In this document: positions 56,992 through 64,000 of the stretch, one piece after another
How the letters are laid out: the number at the start of each line of letters is the position of its first letter
Position numbering within the stretch: the stretch's first letter is position 1
DNA from: Mucilaginibacter sp.
Lineage (GTDB): Bacteria > Bacteroidota > Bacteroidia > Sphingobacteriales > Sphingobacteriaceae
Assembly: GCF_025359345.1 (NCBI RefSeq)
Contig: NZ_JANYGQ010000033.1
Span: forward strand, 62,001-126,000
Direction: 5' to 3'
DNA length: 64,000 bases
Translations under genes and position numbers: made by a program
The notes under the pieces: generated by a model
Seen by the model: the letters and a program-made list of their open reading frames with translations, nothing else
Told to the model about the DNA's origin: nothing
The model's database searches: none

Positions 56992-59346
56992 TTATATTAC
57001 AAACGAATTAGCACCCGCTTTAATAGGATAGGTTTTCGCTTTCCAAACAAGTATACCCGTTGTGTTTTTAGGCAGGCCAATCGTTATTTTCCATTTATTC
57101 CCATCCAAAACGTAGCTTGCGCTAACCTTGCCCTGCGGATGCGGGATTTCGCCGCTAACCTTCTTTAATGTTCCCAAATGTGGTTCCACCTTTACCTTTT
57201 TAAACCCGGGCGCATAGCTATCTATCCCTAACACAGTTCTAAAAAATTCGATGTTTGGGCTGGCGGCCCACGCATGGCAATCAGAACGCGTGGTTTCCAC
57301 GTCTGAGTATTCTGCCCAGGTGGTTAGTCCCATTTTTATATTTTCGCGATAGATATCGAGCCATTTTGTATAGTTATTGCCTAACCCTGCTTTTACCAAT
57401 GCCTGGTGCAGGTAGTACTTAAAATAGATGGTGCATTGTGTTAACGAGGTGTCAGTTAAAAGCCTTTTACTAAGCGCGGGCATATCCGCGTCTTTAACCA
57501 GTCCTGTAAGTATAGCCAGTGAATTAGCATGTTGCGAATACCCCTTTTTTTCTTTGGTATCAGTATATAATTTTTTAACCGGATCCCAATATTTGCGCTG
57601 TATCGTTGCCTTCAACTGTTCCGCTTTTTGATGGTAGATGACGGCATAATCATGCAGGCCAATTTTGCCTTCCATTTCGGCGGCCCATTGATAAGCCCAT
57701 AATAATTGCAAGTCATAAATAGCGGCGCAGCCGTCTGATCCCTTAAGTCCGCCGCTCATCTTTCCCGACCAGTCGACAAAGTCCCAGTAGGGAGTATCTT
57801 TTACTGAGCCATCGGGCAATTGGTACTTGCTGAAAAAATCCAGCACCGCCCTTTCACCGACTAATTTGTCTTTGATGAAATTATCGTCGCCACGGTACAT
57901 CCAGTAATCATGCAACATACCGATATACCACAACGAAAACGGCGATATGATTTGTGAGCCGTAGGTCGGGTAACAACTTTTGGTTATGCCTTCCGCCAAA
58001 CGCGAATGGTCTATCAGGATGATGGCGTTGCGGGCCAGGCGGTCGTCATTGGTGTTATAGTAAGAAACCATTGCTTGTATGCGGGTATCACCAATGTATT
58101 GTAACTGCTCGTAGTACGGGCAGTCGGTGTATGTTTCCCAGGCATTAAGCCGGGCCGTGCGCCAGCCGATATCCAGCATTTGCTGTGTTTCGCCATCACT
58201 GCTGTTAAATATTGCAGTCCGTTTGAAGGGATATCCGGTGAAAGTTCCATAAATGTCGTCGATAACCAGCGGCTCATTTTTAGTTTTTATGAACAGTTTG
58301 ATATATCGAAAAGTGCGGAAATTTAGCGTTGTAAACGACTGGCTTTTACTCCCGTCAGCAATGAGGCTGTCTATCCGCCCTATAAATTCTTTGCCGTCTA
58401 CCTCGTTCCGGTTCCCTTTTCGCACGCCGCGGCTGCCTTTTTCGAATAGCGATTCGGCATAGCCTAATGAGATCCCGGCACCCTTGCCGTCGCTAAAATT
58501 CATGGTTATGTAGGCGTTGGTTTCAAAAGTTTGATCCAGTAGCAAACTAACAGTGCTATTGGCAGGAATTGTTAGCTGTGTTTTTGTTGCCGGGAATCCC
58601 TGTGGAGCACTCATGCCAACCGCGTTCCGCAACAGAGGGATACGTTGATAAGTCATTTCTGTTGGTGGCAAGGAGGAAGGGACTAAAGCCCAGTCGATAC
58701 CCCATGACATACCTTTGAGCGTGCCATCCATTATTTTGTTTGCCCCTGGCCAGGCGCTATCGTCATAGTTTACCGCGGTCCAGTCGCCTTTAACAGCCTG
58801 TGCCATGTCAACCATTTCGCCCTTGCTGGCGGCAAAAAAATATCCCGGCACCGGCTGACGCCCTGCGTCGCGGATGCATTTCCAGGTGGCATTTGTATTT
58901 AGTATTTCTTCTGCCGGCAAACTTCCCTGCATAATAAAACCAGTACGTACGGTTATCTGTGCCGCCGGGCGGAATTGTGCTTCGTTCCAAACCAGGGCAG
59001 CAATACTGTTTTTGCCGGCGGTTAAGTAAGGTGCAAGATCCACGGTTTCATAATTCCAGTAATAAGTGTCGCAACGGGCCGGGCCAAGTGATATAAGTGC
59101 GCCGTTCACATACAATTTATAGCGATTGTCGGCCGAAACATGAATTTTAAACGTGGATGGCTTCGTAACCAGTTCGATGGTTTTGCGGAAATAATAGACA
59201 CCGTATTCAGTGCCGGTTATATTAGGGGAACTAATCCATTGGGCATTCCATGGTTTATTTCCGGCTGCGTTTGCTACCTGGCTATAGGTTGGTTTTGTCA
59301 AGCAGGCGCTAAAAGTAAATAGCGCTAAAACGAAAATGTGTTTCAT
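56992..59346 (-). CDS. Glycoside hydrolase family 78 alpha-L-rhamnosidase
   Basis: Exported inverting alpha-L-rhamnosidase of 784 residues with a signal peptide (about 1-22). In order: N-terminal beta domain (WNAQWISSPNITGTEYGVYYFRK is its opening, with YKLYVNGALISLGPAR), concanavalin-like domains, then an (alpha/alpha)6 barrel with WETYTDCPYYEQLQYIGDTR (about 402-421). The Glu and Asp of that motif correspond to the catalytic acid region of the family. CHAWAASPNIEFFRTVLGI near 690 and a C-terminal beta domain follow. It removes terminal rhamnose from pectin side chains or similar glycans. A 30-base palindromic LacI-type operator and an exact -7 box lie upstream, so it is probably repressed by the neighbouring LacI protein. 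Confidence 0.93.
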   Translation of the reverse strand: MKHIFVLALFTFSACLTKPTYSQVANAAGNKPWNAQWISSPNITGTEYGVYYFRKTIELVTKPSTFKIHVSADNRYKLYVNGALISLGPARCDTYYWNYETVDLAPYLTAGKNSIAALVWNEAQFRPAAQITVRTGFIMQGSLPAEEILNTNATWKCIRDAGRQPVPGYFFAASKGEMVDMAQAVKGDWTAVNYDDSAWPGANKIMDGTLKGMSWGIDWALVPSSLPPTEMTYQRIPLLRNAVGMSAPQGFPATKTQLTIPANSTVSLLLDQTFETNAYITMNFSDGKGAGISLGYAESLFEKGSRGVRKGNRNEVDGKEFIGRIDSLIADGSKSQSFTTLNFRTFRYIKLFIKTKNEPLVIDDIYGTFTGYPFKRTAIFNSSDGETQQMLDIGWRTARLNAWETYTDCPYYEQLQYIGDTRIQAMVSYYNTNDDRLARNAIILIDHSRLAEGITKSCYPTYGSQIISPFSLWYIGMLHDYWMYRGDDNFIKDKLVGERAVLDFFSKYQLPDGSVKDTPYWDFVDWSGKMSGGLKGSDGCAAIYDLQLLWAYQWAAEMEGKIGLHDYAVIYHQKAEQLKATIQRKYWDPVKKLYTDTKEKKGYSQHANSLAILTGLVKDADMPALSKRLLTDTSLTQCTIYFKYYLHQALVKAGLGNNYTKWLDIYRENIKMGLTTWAEYSDVETTRSDCHAWAASPNIEFFRTVLGIDSYAPGFKKVKVEPHLGTLKKVSGEIPHPQGKVSASYVLDGNKWKITIGLPKNTTGILVWKAKTYPIKAGANSFVI

Positions 59347-59380
59347 CAGAAATTACAGGTTAACAGGGATGGTTTTTACT

Positions 59381-59438
59381 CAAACTTAGCTTCGGTATTA
59401 AGTGGAGCTAAAATAGCTAAATTGATTTAGCTATTTTA
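59381..59438 (-). promoter_or_regulatory. Promoter and 30-base palindromic operator of the rhamnosidase gene
   Basis: On the minus strand TAAGTTTG (59388-59381) fits the -7 consensus exactly. Twenty bases upstream lies a perfect palindrome at 59409-59438 with 14-base arms TAAAATAGCTAAAT around a two-base centre. Its core GCTAAATTGATTTAGC matches the operators at 35.26, 38.5-38.7, 52.7 and 55.77 kb. It covers the expected -33 position, which suits repression. Confidence 0.75.
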
Positions 59439-59503
59439 TATTTCCATGAAATAAAAATTTCTTTATACGTTAAAAACGGTTCTAACATATTTCCCTGGCG
59501 TCT

Positions 59504-60094
59504 TCACTCAGCGTTCATTGCCTGTTTAATTAAGTCGAGGCCCTGCGGCGTAAAATTTAAACCTAAGGCAAAACTATGCCCGTGGCTATCCATTTTTAAT
59601 AGCGATTTACGAAGTATGTTGATCATTTTATCCGGTTCATTCCCGTACTTCTTCCTAAAATCCTCGTACTGGTATTGCAAAAACACCAGGCAAAGCGCGT
59701 TTTCCATGGTCTGCACATCAGCATCAACCTTAATGCGTTTTTTCAGGATGATCTGGCTCACACGTTCTATCGAATCGGTGTCATAACCAGCCTGTTTCAT
59801 TAAATTGCCCGTTATGGTTGCATGGTGTTGTGCCAGGTCTTTTCGCCATTTCAGGTAAGGTTCCCGTCCTTCGGGGTAGCTTTCACGTGGTATTTCCCAA
59901 CGGCCAATATGCTGACTGCGTGATGCCAGTAGCAGTTCTTCGCTGGCTGCAGGATCCAGTTTTAATATCCAATCATGCAATTTAATAGCGAAGAAATATT
60001 CCTGCGGGTAGTTGGTCCCATCCCACTCAAAATTGCGCGGATCTTGCATATTATAAGCATCAAAAAGCTGGAACGCGACGTCTAATTTATTCAT
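59504..60094 (-). CDS. DUF4202 protein of the nitrate assimilation operon
   Basis: A soluble 196-residue protein that fits DUF4202: opening KLDVAFQLFDAYNMQDPR, then ASRSQHIGRWEIPRESYPEGREPYLKWR with a following HHA, whose conserved His and Arg residues suggest an active or metal site. Its biochemical role is not known to me. It is the last gene of the minus-strand operon, 12 bases after the rubredoxin-domain protein, and similar genes occur next to nitrate/nitrite reductase genes, so a role in that pathway is inferred from position only. Confidence 0.8.
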   Translation of the reverse strand: MNKLDVAFQLFDAYNMQDPRNFEWDGTNYPQEYFFAIKLHDWILKLDPAASEELLLASRSQHIGRWEIPRESYPEGREPYLKWRKDLAQHHATITGNLMKQAGYDTDSIERVSQIILKKRIKVDADVQTMENALCLVFLQYQYEDFRKKYGNEPDKMINILRKSLLKMDSHGHSFALGLNFTPQGLDLIKQAMNAE

Positions 60095-60106
60095 CGCCTT
60101 AAATTA

Positions 60107-61537
60107 CTATCTTTTCTCCATCAACTCAAAACTATCTTTATCGGCATCGCAAACCGGGCATGTATAAGTGTCAATATCTGCAAAAGCAGTGCCGGCTGGT
60201 ATGGTGTTTAGTTCATCGCCGTAAGCTTTATCATAAACGGTTAAACAGTGCCTGCATTGGTAAAGCACGTCTACGTTTGCAGGCAAGTCTTCAGCCTCTT
60301 TAACCAAAGGGGCTACAATTTTTGTTTTGCTTTGCGACAATTGATAATAGCTGTTGCATAAATCAATTAACTGCTCCACCAGGTTTTGCGCTTTAACCCT
60401 CTTTTTATAGGAAATGTAATTTTTTGAGTTCGGGTTAAAATCTGCCGTATGTAACACCTCGAAATTACCCGATGGTTGTGTTTTTATAATTATCGACCCC
60501 AGCAAACCGGTTTTGGATTGCGTTTTAATAGCAAAGCTTAAACGGTAGGTTCGCAAATCGGCCTTTTCAAATTCGCGTACCAGGTGCTGCTTCAACGTAA
60601 GCCCTTCTTCGCACATATCTTCTATTTGCCAGTTTAACTCGTTCGAGGCATGCCTTACGTTTAGACGGTATCTATCCAGGATAAAACCCCAGTCGTTGCG
60701 GTCGCCGGGATTTATGCCTTTTATCAAAATTGATTTCCAGGGCGTGGTATATAGTTGCCCTATCCTTGTTTCAAGACAAAGGCTGCATACTTCTTTTAAA
60801 AACGAAATTTCGAAAAGTTCATTGCGGCGATAAACACCCAGCCAGTATTTGTTATCGTATTTATTAAAACCTTCGTAATAAGGCAAGTAAAAATCGGGCA
60901 ATTGTAATGGTACAGTCATCGGCTGCATATGTGTAGCTGTCCCTTTGGTCACCATATCAAAAAAAAGCTGCTCATCGATATCCGGCATGTCGTAAAACAG
61001 GGCCCTGTTTTTCAGGATAACTTCTTCGGCCTTTTTACTGATAACAGGTATATCATTTGAATAAATAAGCGAAGGCCAGCAGTAAAACTGGCTAGTCTTA
61101 GGGAACCGGACATGCAAATACCAGTAGTTGCTTACATCTGAGCTGATAAAATTAAAGTTGCCGCCAAAAAACGGTACAAAAGTTTGATGCCGGTCTACCA
61201 GGTTTATTTTTAGCCGGGGTTGATAACTAAAGAGGTCGAAAATATCTTTGTATACACCTTCTCTCAACCAACTTTCCTGGCTAAAAATAGTATCGCAAAC
61301 ATAAGAACTGATGACGTTGGGATACTTATCTGCATTAATCTCATAAACAATGCCGGCCTGCAACATTTCCATCTCCATGTCTTCCAGTTCACTACCCGAA
61401 ATGGAAAAAAATAGTTGTTGCCGGTTGCCGAAGCGGATGTGTTGTGCGCCAGCGTTTTCGGCAATTACTAATATCTCGTAAAGGTCACCGGCCGATACAA
61501 CGCCCCCAGGCAAGTTTATTTTAATTAAGTACTCCAT
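60107..61537 (-). CDS. Nitrite/sulfite reductase-like protein without siroheme cysteines, with C-terminal rubredoxin domain
   Basis: The open frame extends to 61642, but the ATG at 61537 overlaps the upstream stop as TGATG and begins the recognisable domain, so I choose it (476 residues). The N-terminal region (LPGGVVSAGDLYEILVIAE, HIRFGNRQQLFFSI) resembles the ferredoxin-like half domain of nitrite/sulfite reductases. The usual C-x5-C and C-x3-C ligands of the iron-sulfur/siroheme centre are absent; the only pair before the C-terminus is in EVCSLCLE. The last 50 residues are a rubredoxin with Cys428, Cys431, Cys460 and Cys463. It is probably an electron-transfer or assembly partner of the nitrate reductase. 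Catalysis of nitrite reduction is unlikely without siroheme ligands. Confidence 0.8.
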   Translation of the reverse strand: MEYLIKINLPGGVVSAGDLYEILVIAENAGAQHIRFGNRQQLFFSISGSELEDMEMEMLQAGIVYEINADKYPNVISSYVCDTIFSQESWLREGVYKDIFDLFSYQPRLKINLVDRHQTFVPFFGGNFNFISSDVSNYWYLHVRFPKTSQFYCWPSLIYSNDIPVISKKAEEVILKNRALFYDMPDIDEQLFFDMVTKGTATHMQPMTVPLQLPDFYLPYYEGFNKYDNKYWLGVYRRNELFEISFLKEVCSLCLETRIGQLYTTPWKSILIKGINPGDRNDWGFILDRYRLNVRHASNELNWQIEDMCEEGLTLKQHLVREFEKADLRTYRLSFAIKTQSKTGLLGSIIIKTQPSGNFEVLHTADFNPNSKNYISYKKRVKAQNLVEQLIDLCNSYYQLSQSKTKIVAPLVKEAEDLPANVDVLYQCRHCLTVYDKAYGDELNTIPAGTAFADIDTYTCPVCDADKDSFELMEKR

Positions 61538-64000
61538 CAGGCTACATTTTGAGAAACCAGGTTTTTCAATCCTTCTGCCAGCAGGCGCTTCACCTCGGGC
61601 CGGCATGAACCGCACCCGGTACCGGCACCGGTGGCCGAACACAGGTCTTTCATATTATCGCAGCCACCAGCAATTTTTTTGTTGATATTTTCGCTGCCTA
61701 CATTATTGCAACTGCATACCAGTTTGCCCAATACCGGGTCTGCTTTGCTGCCGTTGCGTAATAGTTGCAGGCGCTTTTCACTCAGTTCGGTTTTGTTGGC
61801 AATTAATTCCTTAAACTCCAGGAACTCACTTTTATCCCCAATTAATATAGTGCCCACCAGTTTGTCCTGGTGAATGATGCATTTTTTATAATAGCGCTTG
61901 GCCTTATCAATAAAAACAACTTCTTCATAGCCCGGTTCATCGGGGCATTCTGGCAAGCCTATGCTGCAAAGGTCGAAACCGTGTATTTTTATAATATTCA
62001 TGAACAGGCTGCCTTTATAATAACTGGCAATGTCGCCGTTCATGTAACCGGCAACAACAGCTGCCTGCTGTTCGGCGGCAGCGGTAATGCCATATAAGGT
62101 GCCTTCAAATTCGGCAATCTCGCCTATCGCGTAAATATCCGGGTCACTGGTTTGCAGGCGCTCGTTTACAACCACACCACGTTTGCATTCCAAACCACAG
62201 TCGCGGGCAAGCTCAAGGTTGGGCGTGGTTCCTATGGCAAGAATCATCGCATCGCAGTCGATCTTACGTCCGCTGCGCAAGGCAATACCGGTTAGTTTTG
62301 ATCGCCCATAATACAATTGCACCTCGTCATCGTAGTAAATATCGCATTCCTGGTCAACCATTTCTTCGTGCAGCAATTTACTCCCCAGGGCATCTAACTG
62401 CCGGTTTAAAAAACTGGAAGTCCGTTGAATAATAGTTATCCTGATTCCCATTTCGCGCAATGATGCCGCCATTTCAAGCCCGAGTAAGCCACCACCAACA
62501 ATTACTACATGCCCGTTTTTTTTGATATGTTTTTTAAAATTATCAGCATCGGTACGGCTACGCATCGTGAATATACCGGGCAGTGAGGGCACATTTTTAG
62601 GGATGGCTGCCCGGCTGCCGGTGGCCATAATCAGCACGTCATATGGTGTTTTAATACCCCTCGAATCGGTAACATATTTTGTTTCACGGTCTATCTTTAC
62701 TACACTTACGCCCCGCAGTAAATTAATGCGATACGCAGGTTCTTCGGAGTCCTTCATCTTCACCAATTGCTCCCATTGCTGTTCGCCGCTGATATAATCA
62801 GGCAGCATCACCCGGTTATAAAACGGAAAATTTTCCTTGCTGAAAATGGTAATACGGTCGGCAGAATTCAGTTCCCGGTACGATTTTACAAAACCATAAG
62901 CACCTGCCCCCGCACCAATAATTACAACACGCTGAAAGGGCTTTTTATACTTGGCAATATTAACTGCGCAGTATTTAAAGTCGGGTTCTTTCGATATGGG
63001 GTCGACCGCATCATTGGTGATATTATTCACCCGGTGCAGGTCGTTACCCAGTATTTTCCCCCAGTGCATCGGTAAGAACACGACGCCCGGCTTAATTTGA
63101 GTTGTTACTTTTGCTTTCACCCGCACCTCGCCACGTCGCGAAGTTATTACCGTAACGTCACCCTCTTTTATTTGCAGGCCGGCAGCATCATAGGGGTTTA
63201 TTTCAATAAACGATTCCTTTAGGTGCTGGGTTAGCTTATTTACCTTGCCCGTTTTGCTCATGGTATGCCACTGGTCGCGGATGCGGCCGGTGGTTAATAT
63301 GAATGGATAGTCATCGTCGGGCAACTCGCTGGTAAACGCATCAGGCACGGCATGTATTATGGCATTTTGCGATGGGGTGAAGAATTTTTTATCGGCAAAA
63401 AGGCGTTCAGTGCCGCCGGGTTTGCTTTTCTTTTTATAAGGCCATTGTACCGAAGATTGCTCTTTCAGTACCTCATAACTTAATCCGCTGATATCAATAT
63501 TTGTTTTTGCCGTTAGCTTAACATGCTCAGCATAAATTTCGGAACTGTTTTTAAAGTCAAACCCATGGTAGCCCATCTTGCGGGCAAAACGGCAAATAAT
63601 TTCAGCATCGGGCAGGGCCTCGCCGGGCGGCTCAATAATTTTATTCAGGTAACTGATGCGCCTTTCAGAATTGGTCATGGTGCCCTCTTTTTCAGCCCAG
63701 GCAGCGGCGGGCAGTATCACATCGGCATAAGCCAAAGTTTCGGGTTTACTGCTCACTTCCTGCACCACTACAAATTTGGCTTTCTTTAATGCCTGCTCAG
63801 CCAAACGTACATTAGGTAAACTGGTGAGCGGGTTGGTGCACATTATCCAGATGGCTTTTAACCTGCCATCATTCAAAGCCTCAAACATTTCAGTGGCCGT
63901 TAAACCTGGTTCGGGGTTAATGCTCGTGCCCTTCCAAAACTTCTGTACCTCTTCCCGGTGCAGCGGGTTTTTTAGGTCGCGATGTGCGGGCAGCAGGTTT
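61537..64000 (-). CDS. Nitrate reductase catalytic subunit fused to NirB-like FAD reductase and BFD-like [2Fe-2S] domain; N-terminus beyond right edge
   Basis: The frame is open to the window end, so only the last 820 residues are present. The first part is the molybdopterin oxidoreductase of assimilatory nitrate reductases (AHRDLKNPLHREEVQKFW, IMCTNPLTSLPNVR, VILPAAAWAEKEGTMTNSER), then the dinucleotide-binding domain (ILTTGRIRDQWHTMSKTGK, VFLPMHWG). From RVVIIGAGAGAYGF, near residue 355, it is a NirB-type FAD/NAD(P)H reductase with a second GxGxxG (VIVGGGLLGLEMA) and an FAD-binding DIYAIGEIAEFEG. It ends with a BFD-like cluster domain (LVCSCNNVG..CGSC). NAD(P)H could thus feed the Mo centre within one chain. 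The gene is translationally coupled to the next by TGATG. Confidence 0.93.
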   Translation of the reverse strand, partial: NLLPAHRDLKNPLHREEVQKFWKGTSINPEPGLTATEMFEALNDGRLKAIWIMCTNPLTSLPNVRLAEQALKKAKFVVVQEVSSKPETLAYADVILPAAAWAEKEGTMTNSERRISYLNKIIEPPGEALPDAEIICRFARKMGYHGFDFKNSSEIYAEHVKLTAKTNIDISGLSYEVLKEQSSVQWPYKKKSKPGGTERLFADKKFFTPSQNAIIHAVPDAFTSELPDDDYPFILTTGRIRDQWHTMSKTGKVNKLTQHLKESFIEINPYDAAGLQIKEGDVTVITSRRGEVRVKAKVTTQIKPGVVFLPMHWGKILGNDLHRVNNITNDAVDPISKEPDFKYCAVNIAKYKKPFQRVVIIGAGAGAYGFVKSYRELNSADRITIFSKENFPFYNRVMLPDYISGEQQWEQLVKMKDSEEPAYRINLLRGVSVVKIDRETKYVTDSRGIKTPYDVLIMATGSRAAIPKNVPSLPGIFTMRSRTDADNFKKHIKKNGHVVIVGGGLLGLEMAASLREMGIRITIIQRTSSFLNRQLDALGSKLLHEEMVDQECDIYYDDEVQLYYGRSKLTGIALRSGRKIDCDAMILAIGTTPNLELARDCGLECKRGVVVNERLQTSDPDIYAIGEIAEFEGTLYGITAAAEQQAAVVAGYMNGDIASYYKGSLFMNIIKIHGFDLCSIGLPECPDEPGYEEVVFIDKAKRYYKKCIIHQDKLVGTILIGDKSEFLEFKELIANKTELSEKRLQLLRNGSKADPVLGKLVCSCNNVGSENINKKIAGGCDNMKDLCSATGAGTGCGSCRPEVKRLLAEGLKNLVSQNVA

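Noticed and set aside
61538-61642. Longer start of the rubredoxin-domain protein at 61642
   Set aside because: Those 35 residues overlap the cysteine-rich end of the fusion protein in another frame and add no conserved domain. ATG 61537 in the TGATG overlap fits better.
1-64000. CRISPR arrays, tRNA or rRNA genes, transposase genes, phage genes
   Set aside because: No regularly spaced repeats, cloverleaf-like runs, rRNA stretches or transposase/integrase motifs were seen in any frame.

Overview
The window reads as a chromosomal segment of a Bacteroidota bacterium, most likely of the Sphingobacteriaceae (Mucilaginibacter/Pedobacter type). The evidence is three SusC-like and three SusD-like genes, a hybrid two-component regulator with a beta-propeller sensor, many secreted glycoside hydrolases, AT-rich promoters with matches to the Bacteroidota -7 box TAnnTTTG, and little use of Shine-Dalgarno sites. 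No rRNA, tRNA, CRISPR array or complete insertion sequence was seen.

Left edge (1-4168): a large uncharacterised gene runs off the left end on the minus strand. It lies divergent to a chimeric ORF in which about 240 unknown residues are joined in frame to the C-terminal half of a MacB/FtsX-type ABC permease. This looks like a recombination or island boundary. Galactoside region (4457-32987): a hybrid two-component system regulator precedes susC-susD, a VCBS/ASPIC lipoprotein, a vanadium haloperoxidase-like lipoprotein and a GH2 beta-galactosidase. Facing it is a minus-strand operon of a DUF5107-TPR protein, aldose 1-epimerase and a sugar-porter MFS transporter. Divergent from that operon is an AraC-type regulator whose second half is out of frame at a run of nine A. 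A GH30-GH35 pair follows on the minus strand. Together these genes suggest extracellular breakdown of a beta-galactan-like glycan, import, and entry of galactose into metabolism.

Middle (33302-35107): a type IA topoisomerase III gene without C-terminal zinc fingers. Second polysaccharide region (35407-59346): an internally deleted GH92 gene, an SGNH hydrolase and a CE1-like esterase. They are followed by an unusual run susD - DUF5004 - DUF4961 - susC - susD - susC, a divergent Lgt-like membrane protein overlapping a secreted propeller protein by ATGA, a frameshifted SGNH gene, a full GH92 enzyme, a LacI-family regulator and a convergent GH78 alpha-L-rhamnosidase. A palindromic motif with core GCTAAAWCGATTTAGC recurs upstream of the GH92 remnant, the first susD, the SGNH gene, lacI itself and the rhamnosidase. 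I infer that these units form one local LacI regulon.

Right edge (59504-64000): a minus-strand nitrate assimilation operon. It contains a nitrate reductase catalytic subunit fused to the FAD/NAD(P)H and BFD-like iron-sulfur part of NirB (incomplete at the window end), then a TGATG-coupled protein that resembles the ferredoxin-like half of nitrite/sulfite reductase but lacks siroheme cysteines and carries a C-terminal rubredoxin, then a DUF4202 protein. The most unusual items are this split and re-wired NirB arrangement, the left-edge chimera, the shared LacI operator set, and the two frameshifted genes.
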